DNA from: Papio anubis
Taxonomy: Eukaryota; Chordata; Mammalia; Primates; Cercopithecidae
DNA: 64,000 nucleotides
Assembly (NCBI RefSeq): GCF_008728515.1
Contig: NW_022167418.1
Span: forward strand, 1-64,000
Direction: 5' to 3'
Both the position numbers and the translations under genes were made by a program. Shown here piece after piece: positions 24,795-36,870 of the stretch; position 1 is the first letter of the stretch, and the number at the start of each line of letters is the position of its first letter. The notes under the pieces are model-generated. The model did no database searches and was not told the origin of the DNA. It saw only the letters and a program-made list of their open reading frames with translations.

Positions 24795-24855
24795 ATATTT
24801 AATCCTAAAAGAAAATATTTAATCCTAAAGAAGTATGTAATCCTAAAGGAAAACC
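24795..24855 (+). repeat. Short tandem repeat of a ~20-bp unit, three copies
   Basis: TTTAATCCTAAAAGAAAA, TTTAATCCTAAAGAAG and TGTAATCCTAAAGGAAAA follow one another. Confidence 0.85.
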
Positions 24856-25804
24856 AAAGTGTACTCTCCCTAATGGAATGTATTGAGTTTCATTATAGGA
24901 TATGGCCCTAAAATATGCTTGGATAGGATATTGCAAATCCAGAGTATCAAAAATCACTAAACTACTAAATTCTTGATTGACTAAAAGAGACTTATTAGAC
25001 ATAACAACTGAATATAATGTGTGGAATTTGTTTGGATCTTGGTGTAAACCAATTGAAATTTGAACTGGTGGACAATTTGGAAAATTTAAATATGGACTCA
25101 ATATGAGGCAATATTAAGGAACCACTGGTAATTTTGTTAGGTGTGATAATGATATAGTGGTTATCTAAGAAAATAAGAGTTATAAAGACAGTGCTGTGGA
25201 GGGGAAAAAATGAAACCTGAAACTTTAATAAGATTTATTGGTTCATTAGTAGAAATGTAAAAGTGCTTCCGTAAAAGTAATCATAGTTTAGGGGAGAGGA
25301 ACCTAGAGGCAGACCCAGGAGGAGAGAGTCATGGAGAAAAGGAGATTTTGAAGGATGTTCAGTGTCCTTCAGTGAAGGGACAGTGCCAGCTCTAAATGGC
25401 TCTGCAAGGGAAGAGCCAGGGGATAAATCCTTCTCACTCTTTTCCCTCCCATCTGTTGCTGATCTTTTCCTGCTCTCAAATCTAGATGGCAGGGGACTCA
25501 CTGGTGTAGTCTATACAGGTCAGCCTTTGGGGCTGATAGTAGGGTGGAAAAGGGCAGAGAGTAGAACTGGGGATGTAAACAAAAGCTACTAGTAACAGCA
25601 TCTTTATAAAGTATAACAATATGGGCGGAATGTTGAAGGACAGATACTCTTGGAAGAAGCCCTTCATAGAATTATAAAATGTTAGGGCTGGAAGGATCCT
25701 GAGAAGTGACTCTCAACCTCATTTTAGAGGTGAGGAAATAGAGTATTATAAAGGTAGCAATTTGTATATAGCTAGTTGTCACAGAGCTGTTAAGAAATTA
25801 CAGA

Positions 25805-26640
25805 CTTTTTGATGTGAACAGACACTTCTCAAAAGAAGACATTTATGCGGCCAACAAACATGTGAAAAAAAGCTCATCATCACTGGTCATTAGAGAAATG
25901 CATATCAAAACCACAATGAGATACCATCTGACACCAGTTAGAAAGGCAATTATTAAAAAGTCAGGAAGCAACAGATGCTGGAGAGGATGTGGAGAAATAG
26001 GAACATTTTTACACTGTTGTTGGGAGTGTAAATTAGTTCAACCATTGTGGAAGACAGTGTGGCAGTTCCTCAAGGATCTTGAACTAGAAATACCATTTGA
26101 CCCAGCAATCTCATTACTGGGTATATACCCAAAGGACTATACATCATTCTACTATAAAGACACATGCACATGTATGTTTATTGTGGCACTATTCACAATA
26201 GCAAAGACTTGGAACCAATCCAAATGTCCATCAATGATAAATTGGATAAAGAAAATGTGGCACATATACACCATGGAATACTATGCAGCCATAAAAAAGG
26301 ATGAGTTCATGTCCTTTACAGGGACGTGGATGAAGCTGGAAACTATCATTCTCAGCAAACTAACACAGGAACAGAAAACCAAACACCGCACGTTCTCACT
26401 CATAAGTAGGAGCTGAACAATGGACACATGGACACAGGGAGGGGAACATCACACACTGGGGCCTGTCGGTGGTTGGGAGGTACGGGAGGGATAGCATTAG
26501 GAGAAATACCTAATAGAGATGACGAGTTGATGGGTGCAGCAAACCATCATGGCATGTGTATATCTACAGTAAAATGAAAAATTAAGTAGTAATTAAAAAT
26601 TAAAAATTAAATTAAGTAAAATTTAAAAAATAAATAAATC
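25805..26640 (+). mobile_element. L1PA 3' fragment with an open ORF2 C-terminus, sense to GALK2
   Basis: A recent 5'-truncated L1 covering the last 200 codons of ORF2 without interruption (25814-26416), a 3' UTR, and an irregular AT-rich tail of TAAA/TTAAAA units to about 26640. The 10-bp sequence ACTTTTTGAT occurs just before the element (25804-25813) and again just after the tail (about 26645), forming a target-site duplication. It is the only sense-oriented L1 in the GALK2 introns here. The protein part lacks the endonuclease and reverse transcriptase domains, so it is inactive. Confidence 0.93.
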
Positions 26641-26879
26641 ATAAACTTTTTGATTTTCAGCCCTGTCTCTTTCCCCTAGGCCTGGGAATTTTCATAAATA
26701 TTCCAAAATTTTCCCAGACCCACCACACCAGCTAAGCCACTGTTCAATATGGGTGAAAATGGTAAGGAAGTCTAAGTTGTTATTCACAGGAATGTGTAAG
26801 CATTATAGACATAGCCATTGCAGTAGGCCATATTTCTGTAGCTGAAATTACAGATTCATTGTGGGTAATCTGGAAAATA

Positions 26880-27215
26880 CATATATGTGTCAAAAGGAAA
26901 ATAAAAGCACCCATAATGGACCACAGAGATAACTACTATTAACATTTTGGTGCTTTCCTATCAGTTTTTAAAATTAAAATGTACATAAATATATGTATGT
27001 GTGTATGGAAAATTAGTATCAGTTGTACATATAGTTTTGCAGGTTTTTTTTTCACTTAATAATGAATAATTTCCTGTATATCAAATTGCCTTAGAATCTG
27101 AGTTTTGATAGCAGTAATATTTCAAAAATGAATATAGCATAATTTTTTAAAGTCCTCTGTTATTAGATACTTGAGTTGTTTCTTACTTCTATGATAAATA
27201 ATGCTGCAGTGTGTA
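26880..27215 (+). repeat. Old interspersed repeat, family unassigned
   Basis: GAGATAACTACTATTAACAT, TTTTTTTCACTTAATAATGA and GATAAATAATGCTGCAGTG are in an order typical of a common decayed mammalian repeat. A fainter relative is at 56260-56470. Confidence 0.35.
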
Positions 27216-27262
27216 TATATATATATATACACAAACACACACATATATAGGTACATATATAA
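27213..27262 (+). repeat. TA/CA microsatellite
   Basis: GTGTATATATATATATATAT followed by ACACAAACACACACATATAT. Confidence 0.92.
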
Positions 27263-27369
27263 ATATTATATATCCCATATAAATAATTGTGTTTATCTGG
27301 GACATATATTATTTTTATTAAAAAATTGCCACTGTTAAGAATTTCCAGGGGTCCTTTCTATTGAGGCAG

Positions 27370-27890
27370 AGTGGAAAGAACATGGCTGTAGGGTCAGGCA
27401 TCCCTGATCTGTTTGGCTTCCGCCACGTTCTGGATGTGTGACCTTAAGCATGTCACTTCACTCTATTGAGCCTCCTCCTTTCTGTTAACAGGGATCATAC
27501 TGTACATCCCTCAGTGCTGTGATGAGAACTATACGAGGTAGTACTTTTTTTTTCGAGATGGAGTCTTGCTCTGTCACCCAGGTTGGAATGCAATGGCGTG
27601 ATCTCGGCTTACTGCAACCTCTGCCTCCCAGGTTCAAGCAATTCTCCTGCCTCAGCCTCCCAAATAGCTGGGATTACAGGCACCCACCACCATGCCCAGG
27701 TAATTTTTGTATTTTTAGTAGAGACGGGTTTTCACCGTGTTGGTCAGGCTGGTCTTGAACTCCTGACTGCAGGTGATCCACCCGCCTCGGCCTCCCAAAG
27801 TGCTGGGTTTACAGATGTGAGCTACCACACCCGGCCTACACAAAGTAGTACTTTCGAAGTGTCTGGCGTGTAGGGTGTACTCAATACATG
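27370..27890 (+). mobile_element. MIR SINE fossil split by Alu
   Basis: Forward MIR from GAGGCAGAGTGGAAAGAACA through GTGTGACCTTAAGCATGTCA to the Alu at 27545. It resumes after 27836 with GTCTGGCGTGTAGG and TACTCAATACATGTTA. Confidence 0.72.
27545..27836 (-). mobile_element. Alu inserted in a MIR
   Basis: Reverse Alu ending CACCCGGCC at 27836. GGTAGTACTT before it and AGTAGTACTT after it mark the target-site duplication. The surrounding MIR resumes after it. Confidence 0.94.
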
Positions 27891-28188
27891 TTACGTCTCT
27901 CTTCATTTGGGATGGATTAGATTGCACATAAGTGTATGCACATGTGTGTTGAGTGAAGTGAAGGAAATATCGTTACAAAATTTTATTCAGTATCAAGAAA
28001 AAAGTAAAACTGACTTGCAAATAGACACATTTCAATGGAAAGAATCCTTTCAGTGAAAGAGAGACCTATTACAGTTTAAGATATTGATAATGAAAACAGA
28101 AATGAAAGTCTTCAAAAGTGTATTTTTCTTTATACTGGGTTGTCCAGTAACTATTCCCAACCTCCCTCCCATCCCCTTCCTTCGTCAG

Positions 28189-28390
28189 TGCTTATCTTCA
28201 AACTCTATCAGCGGGCAAAGCATGTGTACAGCGAGGCTGCGCGAGTGCTCCAGTTTAAGAAGATATGTGAAGAAGCACCTGAAAACATGGTCCAGCTGCT
28301 GGGAGAGTTGATGAACCAGAGCCACATGAGCTGCCGGGACATGTATGAGTGCAGCTGCCCTGAGCTGGACCAGCTGGTGGACATCTGTCG
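28189..28390 (+). CDS. GALK2: GALK2 internal coding exon (exon 9 by human numbering)
   Basis: The acceptor ends in TTCGTCAG at 28188 after a C-rich pyrimidine tract, and the donor is GTGAGG at 28391. The exon is 202 nt. Its first two bases complete a Val codon from the previous exon and its last two begin an Arg codon finished at 36255. It encodes about residues 324-389, beginning LIFKLYQRAKHVYSEAARVL, followed by a Cys-rich stretch (SHMSCRDMYECSCPELDQLV). This belongs to the C-terminal GHMP-kinase fold of the enzyme. No substitution against the remembered human protein was noticed here, so this exon looks the most conserved of the three. Confidence 0.97.
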
Positions 28391-29579
28391 GTGAGGCAGC
28401 CTGGTGGGGGCCAAGGGATGCCATCAAATAATATTGTTTAAATAAATGGAAAAAGACGCAACATTTTGTGGGGAATGAAGATTGTTCCCCACTTCCTATA
28501 TGAGGGGTCTCCGATGATACAGAGCTAAACTTGTTCCCTTCTAAATGCCTGTAGGATGAAAGATTTGATACCTGGCTCCATGATTTTATGGGGCTCTGGG
28601 TTTGGAGTCGGTTTGGAGTCAGCTCTTTACATCATGGGAAAGACCTTTCCATCTTTGGATGATTAGGCCTTTCAGGATGGTAACTTTGCTCAGAGCTGGG
28701 CCCTGTTAACTTTCTCATGATATGTTTTATTATACTGCTGCTCTGCCAGAAACTCCTGTCCAGTGTCCTAGTTAAGTTTAGTAGTTCTACTCAGAAGAAG
28801 GGAGAAAACTGACAGAGGATCTCAAGCTTGATGGGAGTGTGTGGGGAGATTGCTGAAGGAATCACCCAGAAAGCCAGCATTTCCTGCTTTCCAGGTTAAG
28901 TTTAGGCATTTTGAGGAAATAAGGGCTGAAGAAAGCCTAGGTGATACATGGTTAATTGAGGCAGAAATGTAAGGAGGACAACTCTTTCACAAACCTAAAC
29001 ACAGCTTCCCTAAAATTGTGAAAGAATGGAGATAATAGAGTTAGTCGTCTTACCCAGGAAGGAGCTCAGTGACCCGGGGAGAACTGAAACTGGGAGAGCT
29101 CTCAAACGCTAGATGTTACTTCACTGTGAGAACACAATGCCACACTACAATTAGTAATAGAAATGTAATTAACCACTTGGCACTTGTGGCTTGCCTCAGT
29201 CATTGCCACACTCCCAGCCTGAGAAGTTTAAACCAAGTAACTCCAGTGATCACAAATGGCCTGGGTAACCCAACTTGTCAAAAGACTTGAACACAACATT
29301 GATGAAGATCGCTCTGCTGACATGTTTGCTCACTGATTGCCAAAAGCCTTCCCCAGCTTGTTTCGTTTTAAGTACCCTTTTCTGAAAATATCAAGGGCCT
29401 ACTATATGGAAGGGACAAATATTGTTCAGTTCTGGAAATAAGAGGAAGTGGAATTATTTGTGCACAGATCAGGAAGAAATGTCTTTGCCTGGAAGGAAGT
29501 GGGATGGTTTGAATCCCACCTGAAAAACTGCGGAAGGGCATTTGCCAGCTTCCTGGAATTCTCAAATGAACTTTCTCTT

Positions 29580-29990
29580 CCTAGAATGGTCAACCTGTAC
29601 TTGTTCTCATGGAGCTTACCTTCTCGTGGTGAAAGAGAGAAATGACCATTAAAAATAATTTGAATGGTAGTGATAAGTGCTATGGAAAAAAGTGAGAAGG
29701 AGTAGAGACTACAGGGTTAGGTGGGTACTCTTTCTATGGAGTGGTTGAAGAAGGTCACTCTGAGGAAGAGATATTTGAGCAGAGACCTGAAGGAGGTGAA
29801 TAAATGAGAACAGCAAGTGCACAGGCCCTGAGGTGGATACTTGGCTGTCAGGTGTGAGGCTGAGCAAGCTCAGCATGGCAGAGGGCCAGGAAGGAAGGAG
29901 AGGTAGTAGATGAAGTAAGGGAGGAAGTGGGCAGCCATACCACATAGGCTGTGTAGGCCATTGGAAGGCTTCTGGCTTTGAGAAGAGAAA
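29580..29990 (-). mobile_element. L2 LINE fragment
   Basis: Reverse L2-like order: CATGGAGCTTACCTTCTCGT, AGTGATAAGTGCTATGG, GAGACCTGAAGGAGGTGAAT, CAAGTGCACAGGCCCTGAGG, and GCCATTGGAAGGC. The chance frame on the - strand here (30146-29709) is not a gene. Confidence 0.6.
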
Positions 29991-32900
29991 GGGGGCAATG
30001 GAAATGCTAGGCAATTCTATGCCAAATATGCTTGGAAGGAAGACTTTTTTGCTGTGTGGGTAAAAGAGAGAAATCAAGACGACTGGTGGGTTTTTGCCCT
30101 GAGAAACTTTCCTTGTGCCTCTAAAAGCCACATTTTTGAAAAGCACTCTTCACCATTGTGGGTTAGAGTTATCTTAGAGTACTATCAAATATTAGATCAG
30201 GAAGGGGTCTTAGAGATCCAAGAAGGCACTAAGAGATTAAATAATTTGAGTAAGTTTCACATAATGAGTTCATTGGAAAGCTTGGCTCCCAATCCAGTGA
30301 TTTTCCCACACCTGCCTCTCCCCTTGGGTTATACTGAGATGTGATTACACTCAAATGTCAGTCATATATATGTGTGTGTATGTGTGTGTTTGTAACCTAT
30401 TTTTATCTCCTAGCTTTGAAGCTTTATGATGGAGGCCTTTGTTGTCATAGTCTCCAGCCTTTGAACATTAAGCAAAGTCATGTTGAGCAGGAACGTAATG
30501 TGTAGAGTAGGATAAAAAGTGGGCTGGAAGTTAGGAAGGTTGGATTCTGGCTCTCTTTTCATTCTGCGCTCTGTGAGTTGGAACTGTTGCTTCACTTTGT
30601 GATCTTCATTGGCTTTTTCTGTTCTAGCAGTCTCTAGATCTATACATTTAAAAAATATGGCTCTAGTGGAAAAGTTTATGGCTATGTCTTACAGGGGTTT
30701 GGAAGAGTACCTCTTATTTATCTTTTCATTTTATTTGTTTTTGGAAAATCCTTTCTTAATGGCAGATAAAGTGTTTCATTTTCATTTGCTGTATTAATTT
30801 TCTGAGAAAAATTCAGCTCTGTGAAAAACTTAGGAGCTCCATCACTTTTTCATGATTGTTTTGTTTGGACAATTGCTAAGTATGAAAGTTATTTTCTACT
30901 TATTCCATAACTATAAAGGGTTTAACTTTTCCATATTGAAAGATTATCTTCTGGCTTATTGAAGATATTGGCCAGAATAGTTGTCTGGTCCTTAAAGCTT
31001 CTTAGACAATTAATTTTTTCTTTTCTGTCACTGTGACCAGCAGATAATATTCTTCAAATGTTTCAGTTGGTTGCAATTTACTGAAAGGTCCTAAGTGGCA
31101 GAGCAACCTCAGAGGAGGATAGCCCCAGGGGAGTTAAGCTGATGCAGACATTGATGTCATTCCCTCCTTCAGTCAATACATATTTTCACATGGGTATCTG
31201 CGTACCATGTGAAATTGCAGTCTACTGTCCACTTTCAAAAGCTGTGACTTTCTCTTGTGAAGATGTCTGAGAAGCAATGAGGGAAGAAGGAGGGGTTCAG
31301 AAGAATGCAGAAATTAGTAGGAGTAAGATAAAGGATGGATAAAGGATGGTTAAAAAGGATGGGGAAGACAGATGGTGGAAGAGTAGCAGGTAGTAACATG
31401 GGGAAAGGTTCAAATAAATGAACAGTGGAGCTACTCATAAGCCCTAGTTCTTTCTGAAACCGTGTGACTGTCTCACTGGGTCAGGCAGAAAAGGTGTTGG
31501 ACATACTGGAAAAGGTCCTGGCAAGGCCTGGTGTGAGCCACTGGTGCCACAGACACAACCTCTGGCAAAGTACTGCTTTATTTAAAAACCACCACCACCC
31601 CCACAATTCCCTGCCACCATTAAAAATGTTAACATCAGTAGGGAAGGTATGACTAAGACTGGGCAGCCTGAGCAGGTTGCTTGTCTTCCCCAAATGAGGG
31701 AAGAGTAGGGAAGCTGAAATGGGTTCAAGGAGGAGCACTGCCAAATATAATCTTTACATCACCCTCCCTGGTTCATTTATGGCACTTCAAAATTCCTTTA
31801 GTGTTTCCGAAGGGTTTCTTGGAAACTATTTGTATGAAAAGACAACTAATTGAATGAGTAGATTAAGGACTTGAATACCTAGAATACCTAAGATGCTATA
31901 CACAAGCAGAAAATCTTAGAGTGATCTGAACTAGACTGAATTAAAAAGGCATCTCCTAGTTAGCATATAGGACAATGTATAGAACAACTTTGTGACTCAA
32001 GTGGGGAGAAGGGGGCTTGGGAAAGAGCACCATTGCTAGCTCTCTTTTTTGGTTGAACCTTTTCCTGCTCTTCAAGAGAAAATCAGTTTAGAATGTAAAG
32101 AAAGGAGCAGGGAGGAGGAAAGAAACTATACTTAAGGAGTGGGGCTTTTTTTTTTTTAAATTAAATTAATGTTAGAACTTAAATTATATAAAACAAAGTA
32201 TAATAATGAAGGAAAAAGATAATGTTTGCTGAATTATAAAATATCTTTTGTAACCAAACAAAATGTTAACAGAAAGAAATGACTAAATTTTAAGTAGAAT
32301 TTACTGGAGAACACAAAACAGTTTTGAAACCAAGTCAGTTATATGTGAGACAGCTCATTCACTATTGGTTCCCTAGTTTTACTTAAGACAAAATAGTTAA
32401 TGCCTTTTATTTTCATTTTGACACTTGTTGAAATTAGAGAGGATTAATTGCTGCATTATTGCCCAAGCTATTAAGGGAGATGAATGACAAATTTTAGTGG
32501 ATTAACTATGATTACAAAAGTTAATTTACTTTGTCTTCCTCAGAAGTCTTTCTGCAATGGATTCCATGGTAAGGCTGCTCAGCCTCTTGCACCCTTTCTT
32601 TGACAAGGTCATAGTGGGGAAGAATGAAGTGCAAATCCATTGTTACATGCTCTTTCTCCATGACCTTAAGTGCTAATCTGCATACCCTGTCAAAAAAAAA
32701 AAAAAAAAAAAAAGAGGGAACCAGCCATTTCAGCTCCCCTTAGGGCTTTACTTCTCTTCGGGCCTCTTTGACTTATGAATATATATGCCATTTGCAGGAC
32801 CCAAACCCACTGCTCTTCAATGGCCTTTAAGTGGCTTACATTTCTAAAGTAGACTTGCGGGCATATTTTCTTATCCTTTCTCATTTGAACACTGAAGGCT

Positions 32901-33653
32901 GTGGTTTCTTGACTCTAAAGCAATTTGAAGGTACAGTGTCTAACCTGGCTATAGAAATCATAGAAACTGCTAGAAGGTCCCTTACCTGTGATTCTTGCCA
33001 TTTCCAGAGAGCAGAAGCTAGAAGTCTTCCCAAGTAAAAAAATACACTGCTGACTGCTTATATTACATATAATTTTAAAAAATATTTTAAGGGAAATATT
33101 GTAGTCCAGCAGCCATTTATTAGAACCTATGAAATTCCTAGAATTGTGCTGGGCTAGGTTCAGAGAGATAGATGTGACCTGTTCCTAAATTCAAGATTTC
33201 CTGAAATAATTTATTTCATATCCATTTGTATAATATATATTTACTTATTTAGAAAGAAATGACACAGAATTTAAATACAAGGCATAATTTCTTACCTTCC
33301 GTCTTTCTCAAGTGTGTAGTGCAGTTGGGTCTCTCTGGATCTCCTCCCCACCCTCTCCATTGCTTTGTATCTTGCAACTTCGCACTTTATGGTCGAATAA
33401 GTTCACTTAAAAGTAGGAAATTTGACTTTGGCTATATTGGGTGCCTGGACAGTTAATTCTGTGAATACACAAGGATCAAAGAGAACATTCCTCATCATCT
33501 CCATCCCTCATCTGCCCTAGCCTTTGCCATCATGCTTTATAAAGCAGAGGCTGCCTTTGTTGCTTTAACAAACCCTTCCACATTATTCCCAATCCAGTCA
33601 TCACAGTTATCAAAGTGGGATCTGAGGGATTTTAGGGTTTTGGGTTCTATAAT

Positions 33654-33655
<2 letters not shown>

Positions 33656-33686
<31 letters not shown>

Positions 33687-33966
33687 AGACGGAGTCTCGC
33701 TCTGTAGCCCAGGCTGGAGTGCAGTGGCCGGATCTCAGCTCACTGCAAGCTCCGCCTCCCGGGTTCACGCCATTCTCCGGCCTCAGCCTCCCGAGTAGCT
33801 GGGACTACAGGCGCCCGCCACCTCGCCCGGCTATTTTTTGTATTTCTTAGTAGAGTCGGGGTTTCACCGTGTTAGCCAGGATGGTCTCGATCTCCTGACC
33901 TCGTGATCCGCCCATCTCGGCCTCCCAAAGTGCTGGGATTACAGGCTTGAGCCACCGCGCCCGGCC
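33656..33966 (-). mobile_element. Young AluY (Old World monkey AluYR-like)
   Basis: Full-length and little diverged. A 30-bp T-run and a perfect 12-bp target-site duplication TCTATAATTCTT (33646-33657 and 33967-33978) show a recent insertion. The phrases GCCACCTCGCCCGGCTA and CAGGCTTGAGCCACCGC, with GTGGCCGGATCTCAGC, are ones I associate with cercopithecid AluYR copies. Human AluY has CACGCCCGGC and CAGGCGTGAG. Confidence 0.93.
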
Positions 33967-36254
33967 TCTATAATTCTTGTATTGCCTCTCTGATGTGCAA
34001 TAGCTTGGAAGATAAATCTTTAATGTTTTCTTGTTCTTCCAGAAAAAGGCACAAACATGAAAAGTTCACTAAACACCCTTGGTTCACTTACTTTTCTTTC
34101 TTTATTTAAAGTGTATAGTGGTCTCCTAACTTTTGGTCTTCTCAGAATTTCTATGGCATATGCCAAAGGGCCTATTAGGTACTAGCAGGGAACACTGCAG
34201 ACAGACCTTTCTGCCTTTGTAAGTGTATGTAGCTTGGCAGGCTGCTGACCAGCTGCTGGGGCAGCCCTGACTTGTGATCAGATGTGCCACTGACTCGAGG
34301 GCAGAAGGCTATTTATAATAGCACTTACCATTCTTGATTTGGGAAATTTGAGCCCTGGTGATTTCAAACTATCAAACCATGTGATGGATGCCATTTTCAT
34401 CTGTAGCAGGCAGGGTGGTGACGGAGCAGCTCTGGAGACTCAGTATTGAATATCTTGACCTACAAAGACTTCCAGCTTCTGCTCCCTGGAAACTGGTAAA
34501 AGTCTCAGGAAAATAGACCTCGGGCCCAATTCCTATAGGTTTTACAGCCAGATTAAAAACAATACTCTCAGTTTGCTTTAGGTTCAATTTTGAAAAACCA
34601 CAGCTTTCAAAAACTGTTCAAATGAGAAAGTATAATAAAATATGCCTTTTAGAAGTTGGACTGAGGACCCTTAAAGACTTGATAACTTGAATGCAGCAAA
34701 ATGGCATATTTTGGATCTTAGAAAATCAAATAAGAAGGTAGACCATGTCATGGCTGGCTTTAATGCCCATATTTTAGCGTCTTCCAGAGACACTTGAGTG
34801 ACACCTTAGTTTTCCACAGTAAGAGTTTGATGTGACTGCATATGGCAACCATTTTTTTTAAATCCAACAAACTGCAAACAGGCTCTTTGCCAACCTAGGA
34901 ATTTAGAATAATCCAAGGATCCCAAGGTCAGAGAAATTTTTTAGCCTGGATGATGGGATTTCAGGCTTAGTTCAGCTACTGGGCCATAAGCTGAATGTTT
35001 AAGGGATAGGAGAAGATCAGTGATGTTCATTTGTTTGTAAGCATTTTTTTCTTTCTTAAATACCTATTTTCATTTGAAAAGCATATTTTAATATATATAA
35101 TAAAGCAGGTGATAAAAATAAATCAACTGAGAAGAATCATTGATGGGAAAATCAATTACTGACATGCAGTAATTCTGATGTTCTAGGGTAGAGGTAGTAT
35201 TCTATTGATATGTCCAGGAAGTAAAGTATCTCATTTAGATTGAAAAAAAGAGACAAAATTGTACTAAATTAATCATAGAGCCTTTAATCCACTAATAATT
35301 TGGAGTGGATTTTATTAAGAAGAATTAATTATAAGTACATGTTAACTTTCTTGTCAGGATAAATTGCATCTTTTAAAGCTAAGTGATCTGTGTACATTGT
35401 GATAGGGCCTTTCACTTTGGTTAAAATCTTAGGTTTGAAACTGTGCCTGGTTTACAGTAACTAAAATTAACTCGTACTGTGTGGTCCTTTATATAGTTGT
35501 TGCCATCCCAATCAGATACATCTCATCTGATGTCAAATTCTGAGTCCAGTAATCAGACCAGCTCCAGAAGGCACAGGGAAGGTGGTGGGGAACTCTAGGG
35601 ACTGCCATCCTCTTTGTGGAAAGGTTTGCTTAATTTTCCATTAGAGAGTCAACCAATCACCCACCCAACCTGGAGTTTAATAACAAGCTTTTTGTTGATA
35701 AGTTTATTCAGTGAACTAGGCTATCTGTTCTAGGGGACTGATTCTTCTTTGTGAAATAGCCCAGACTTAAGAATGCAGCTGAAATAGCCACTGGGGAAAC
35801 CTTGTAGAAGACTGTACATTTTAAATTTTGATTTGCCCTCATTTGGAGTGACCTTCTGATTCAGGGTTGCCTACATTTCTTTTACCATTGCCTGTTTTAT
35901 TTTAACACCTCCTTCCTGATTTACCTGTAAGCTTGCTATACAACTCTTCAAGTGGCTACTGTATGGAATCAGTATTACAGTGGGTTATTTGCTAGTCATG
36001 AAATGGGAGGAGTACTGTTGACTTACTACTTGGAGTCAAAACCAGGGACTAGATTTAGATACAATGAAAAAATTCCAAATCACTCTCTGAAACAGTATAA
36101 ATGTCTTAATGTCCTAAAATGTTTGATGACACCTAAAAACCCCTCATGTATTTTCTTCTTAGAACTTAGATAGGCTATGTGTTCTACAAACATCAAGCAA
36201 ATCAGTTGCATTTTCATTTACAGGTTCTAATATTTTTTTTTCTCATTGTTTTAG

Positions 36255-36462
36255 GAAGTTGGGGGCTCAAGGGTCACGACTTACTGGAGCAGGATGGGGA
36301 GGCTGCGCAGTATCAATAGTACCTGCGGACAAGCTGCCCGGCTTCCTAGCCAATGTGCACAAAGCTTATTACCAGAGGAGTGATGGAAGCTTAGCACCAG
36401 AGAAGCAGAATTTGTTTGCTACCAAACCTGGAGGCGGGGCTTTGGTTTTCCTTGAGGCCTGA
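36255..36462 (+). CDS. GALK2: GALK2 terminal coding exon with stop codon
   Basis: The acceptor TTGTTTTAG ends at 36254 after a long T-rich tract. Coding runs 208 nt to TGA at 36460-36462 and gives the last 68 residues. It contains the third conserved GHMP-kinase motif, the glycine-rich LTGAGWGGC, and ends GGGALVFLEA. Against the human protein as I remember it there are several replacements (for example KLG for KFG, AVSI for TVSM, PGF for PSF, QNL for QSL, VFL for VLL). This supports a non-human primate and shows the exon is under weaker constraint than the previous one. The frame is intact, so the gene looks functional. Confidence 0.97.
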
Positions 36463-36835
36463 AAAAATGTAAAAAATCTCAGAGAAACTATTTAGGACAC
36501 TTAGGAATTGGCAGGACTTTCTATGCCACAGTAAATTAATCTTCTTTCTGTTTTGTATTATGATGAATGGTTGCTATTATATCAAGATATATTTTCAAAG
36601 AAATGATTGAAAGCTCTCTATGCTTCATAATGATTATTTTTCCATCTTAAAATATGGTTTTACTATTAAGAGTCAAGATCATGCTTGGACAGATCTTTTA
36701 AGAATAATTTACTGAGATTTATTCATTTGAAGATTTTAAAGATGAATGGTAAAACACACTCTTAATACTGATTGCATGAATTGGACTTGAATTAAATATA
36801 TTGTTAAAATTAAACTGATACCATTGAATTGTACG
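36463..36835 (+). other. GALK2: GALK2 3' untranslated region (end inferred)
   Basis: AT-rich sequence directly after the GALK2 stop. Two ATTAAA hexamers (36791-36796 and 36809-36814) are the only obvious + strand poly(A) signals before the FAM227B coding exon on the other strand, so cleavage probably falls at about 36825-36850. The 3' UTR would be short, about 370 nt. It overlaps the predicted FAM227B 3' UTR on the - strand. Confidence 0.6.
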
Positions 36836-36870
36836 CATTATTCTTAAATAGAGTTCATTTCCGGTTTCTC
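36700..36870 (-). other. FAM227B: Predicted FAM227B 3' untranslated region
   Basis: Sequence 3' of the FAM227B stop on the - strand. The first canonical AATAAA on this strand is at 36723-36718, about 150 nt after the stop, so cleavage near 36700 is expected. That places the whole 3' UTR opposite the end of the GALK2 3' UTR. Other isoforms may end elsewhere. Confidence 0.45.
36791..36814 (+). terminator. Candidate GALK2 poly(A) signals (two ATTAAA)
   Basis: Two copies of the common variant hexamer ATTAAA, 12 bp apart, about 330 bp after the GALK2 stop. A T/G-containing stretch follows downstream. No canonical AATAAA was found on this strand between 36463 and 36870. Confidence 0.55.

Larger units (their letters stand above)
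1557..28188 (+). other. GALK2: GALK2 intron (26.6 kb)
   Basis: Lies between matching splice sites GTGAGT (1557) and TTCGTCAG (28188). Individual repeats are listed separately. In between, 3207-4130, 10050-10885, 11070-13200, 13560-17470, 17895-18335, 20500-21170, 21560-22640, 22870-23470 and 23700-25660 show no gene, RNA gene or clear repeat that I can support. They read as ordinary AT-rich unique intron, with only chance open frames such as those near 14594, 14923 and 16971. Confidence 0.9.
28391..36254 (+). other. GALK2: GALK2 last intron (7.9 kb)
   Basis: Bounded by GTGAGG at 28391 and TTGTTTTAG at 36254. It contains an L2-like fragment (29580-29990), a short TG/TA microsatellite (30366-30391), an isolated 22-bp A-run (32692-32713) and one young AluY (33656-33966). 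The remainder is unique sequence in which I see no gene or conserved motif. Confidence 0.9.

Noticed and set aside
29709..30146. 145-codon - strand frame rich in Pro, Leu and Ser
   Set aside because: Lies over an L2-like fragment and has no domain, so it is a chance frame.
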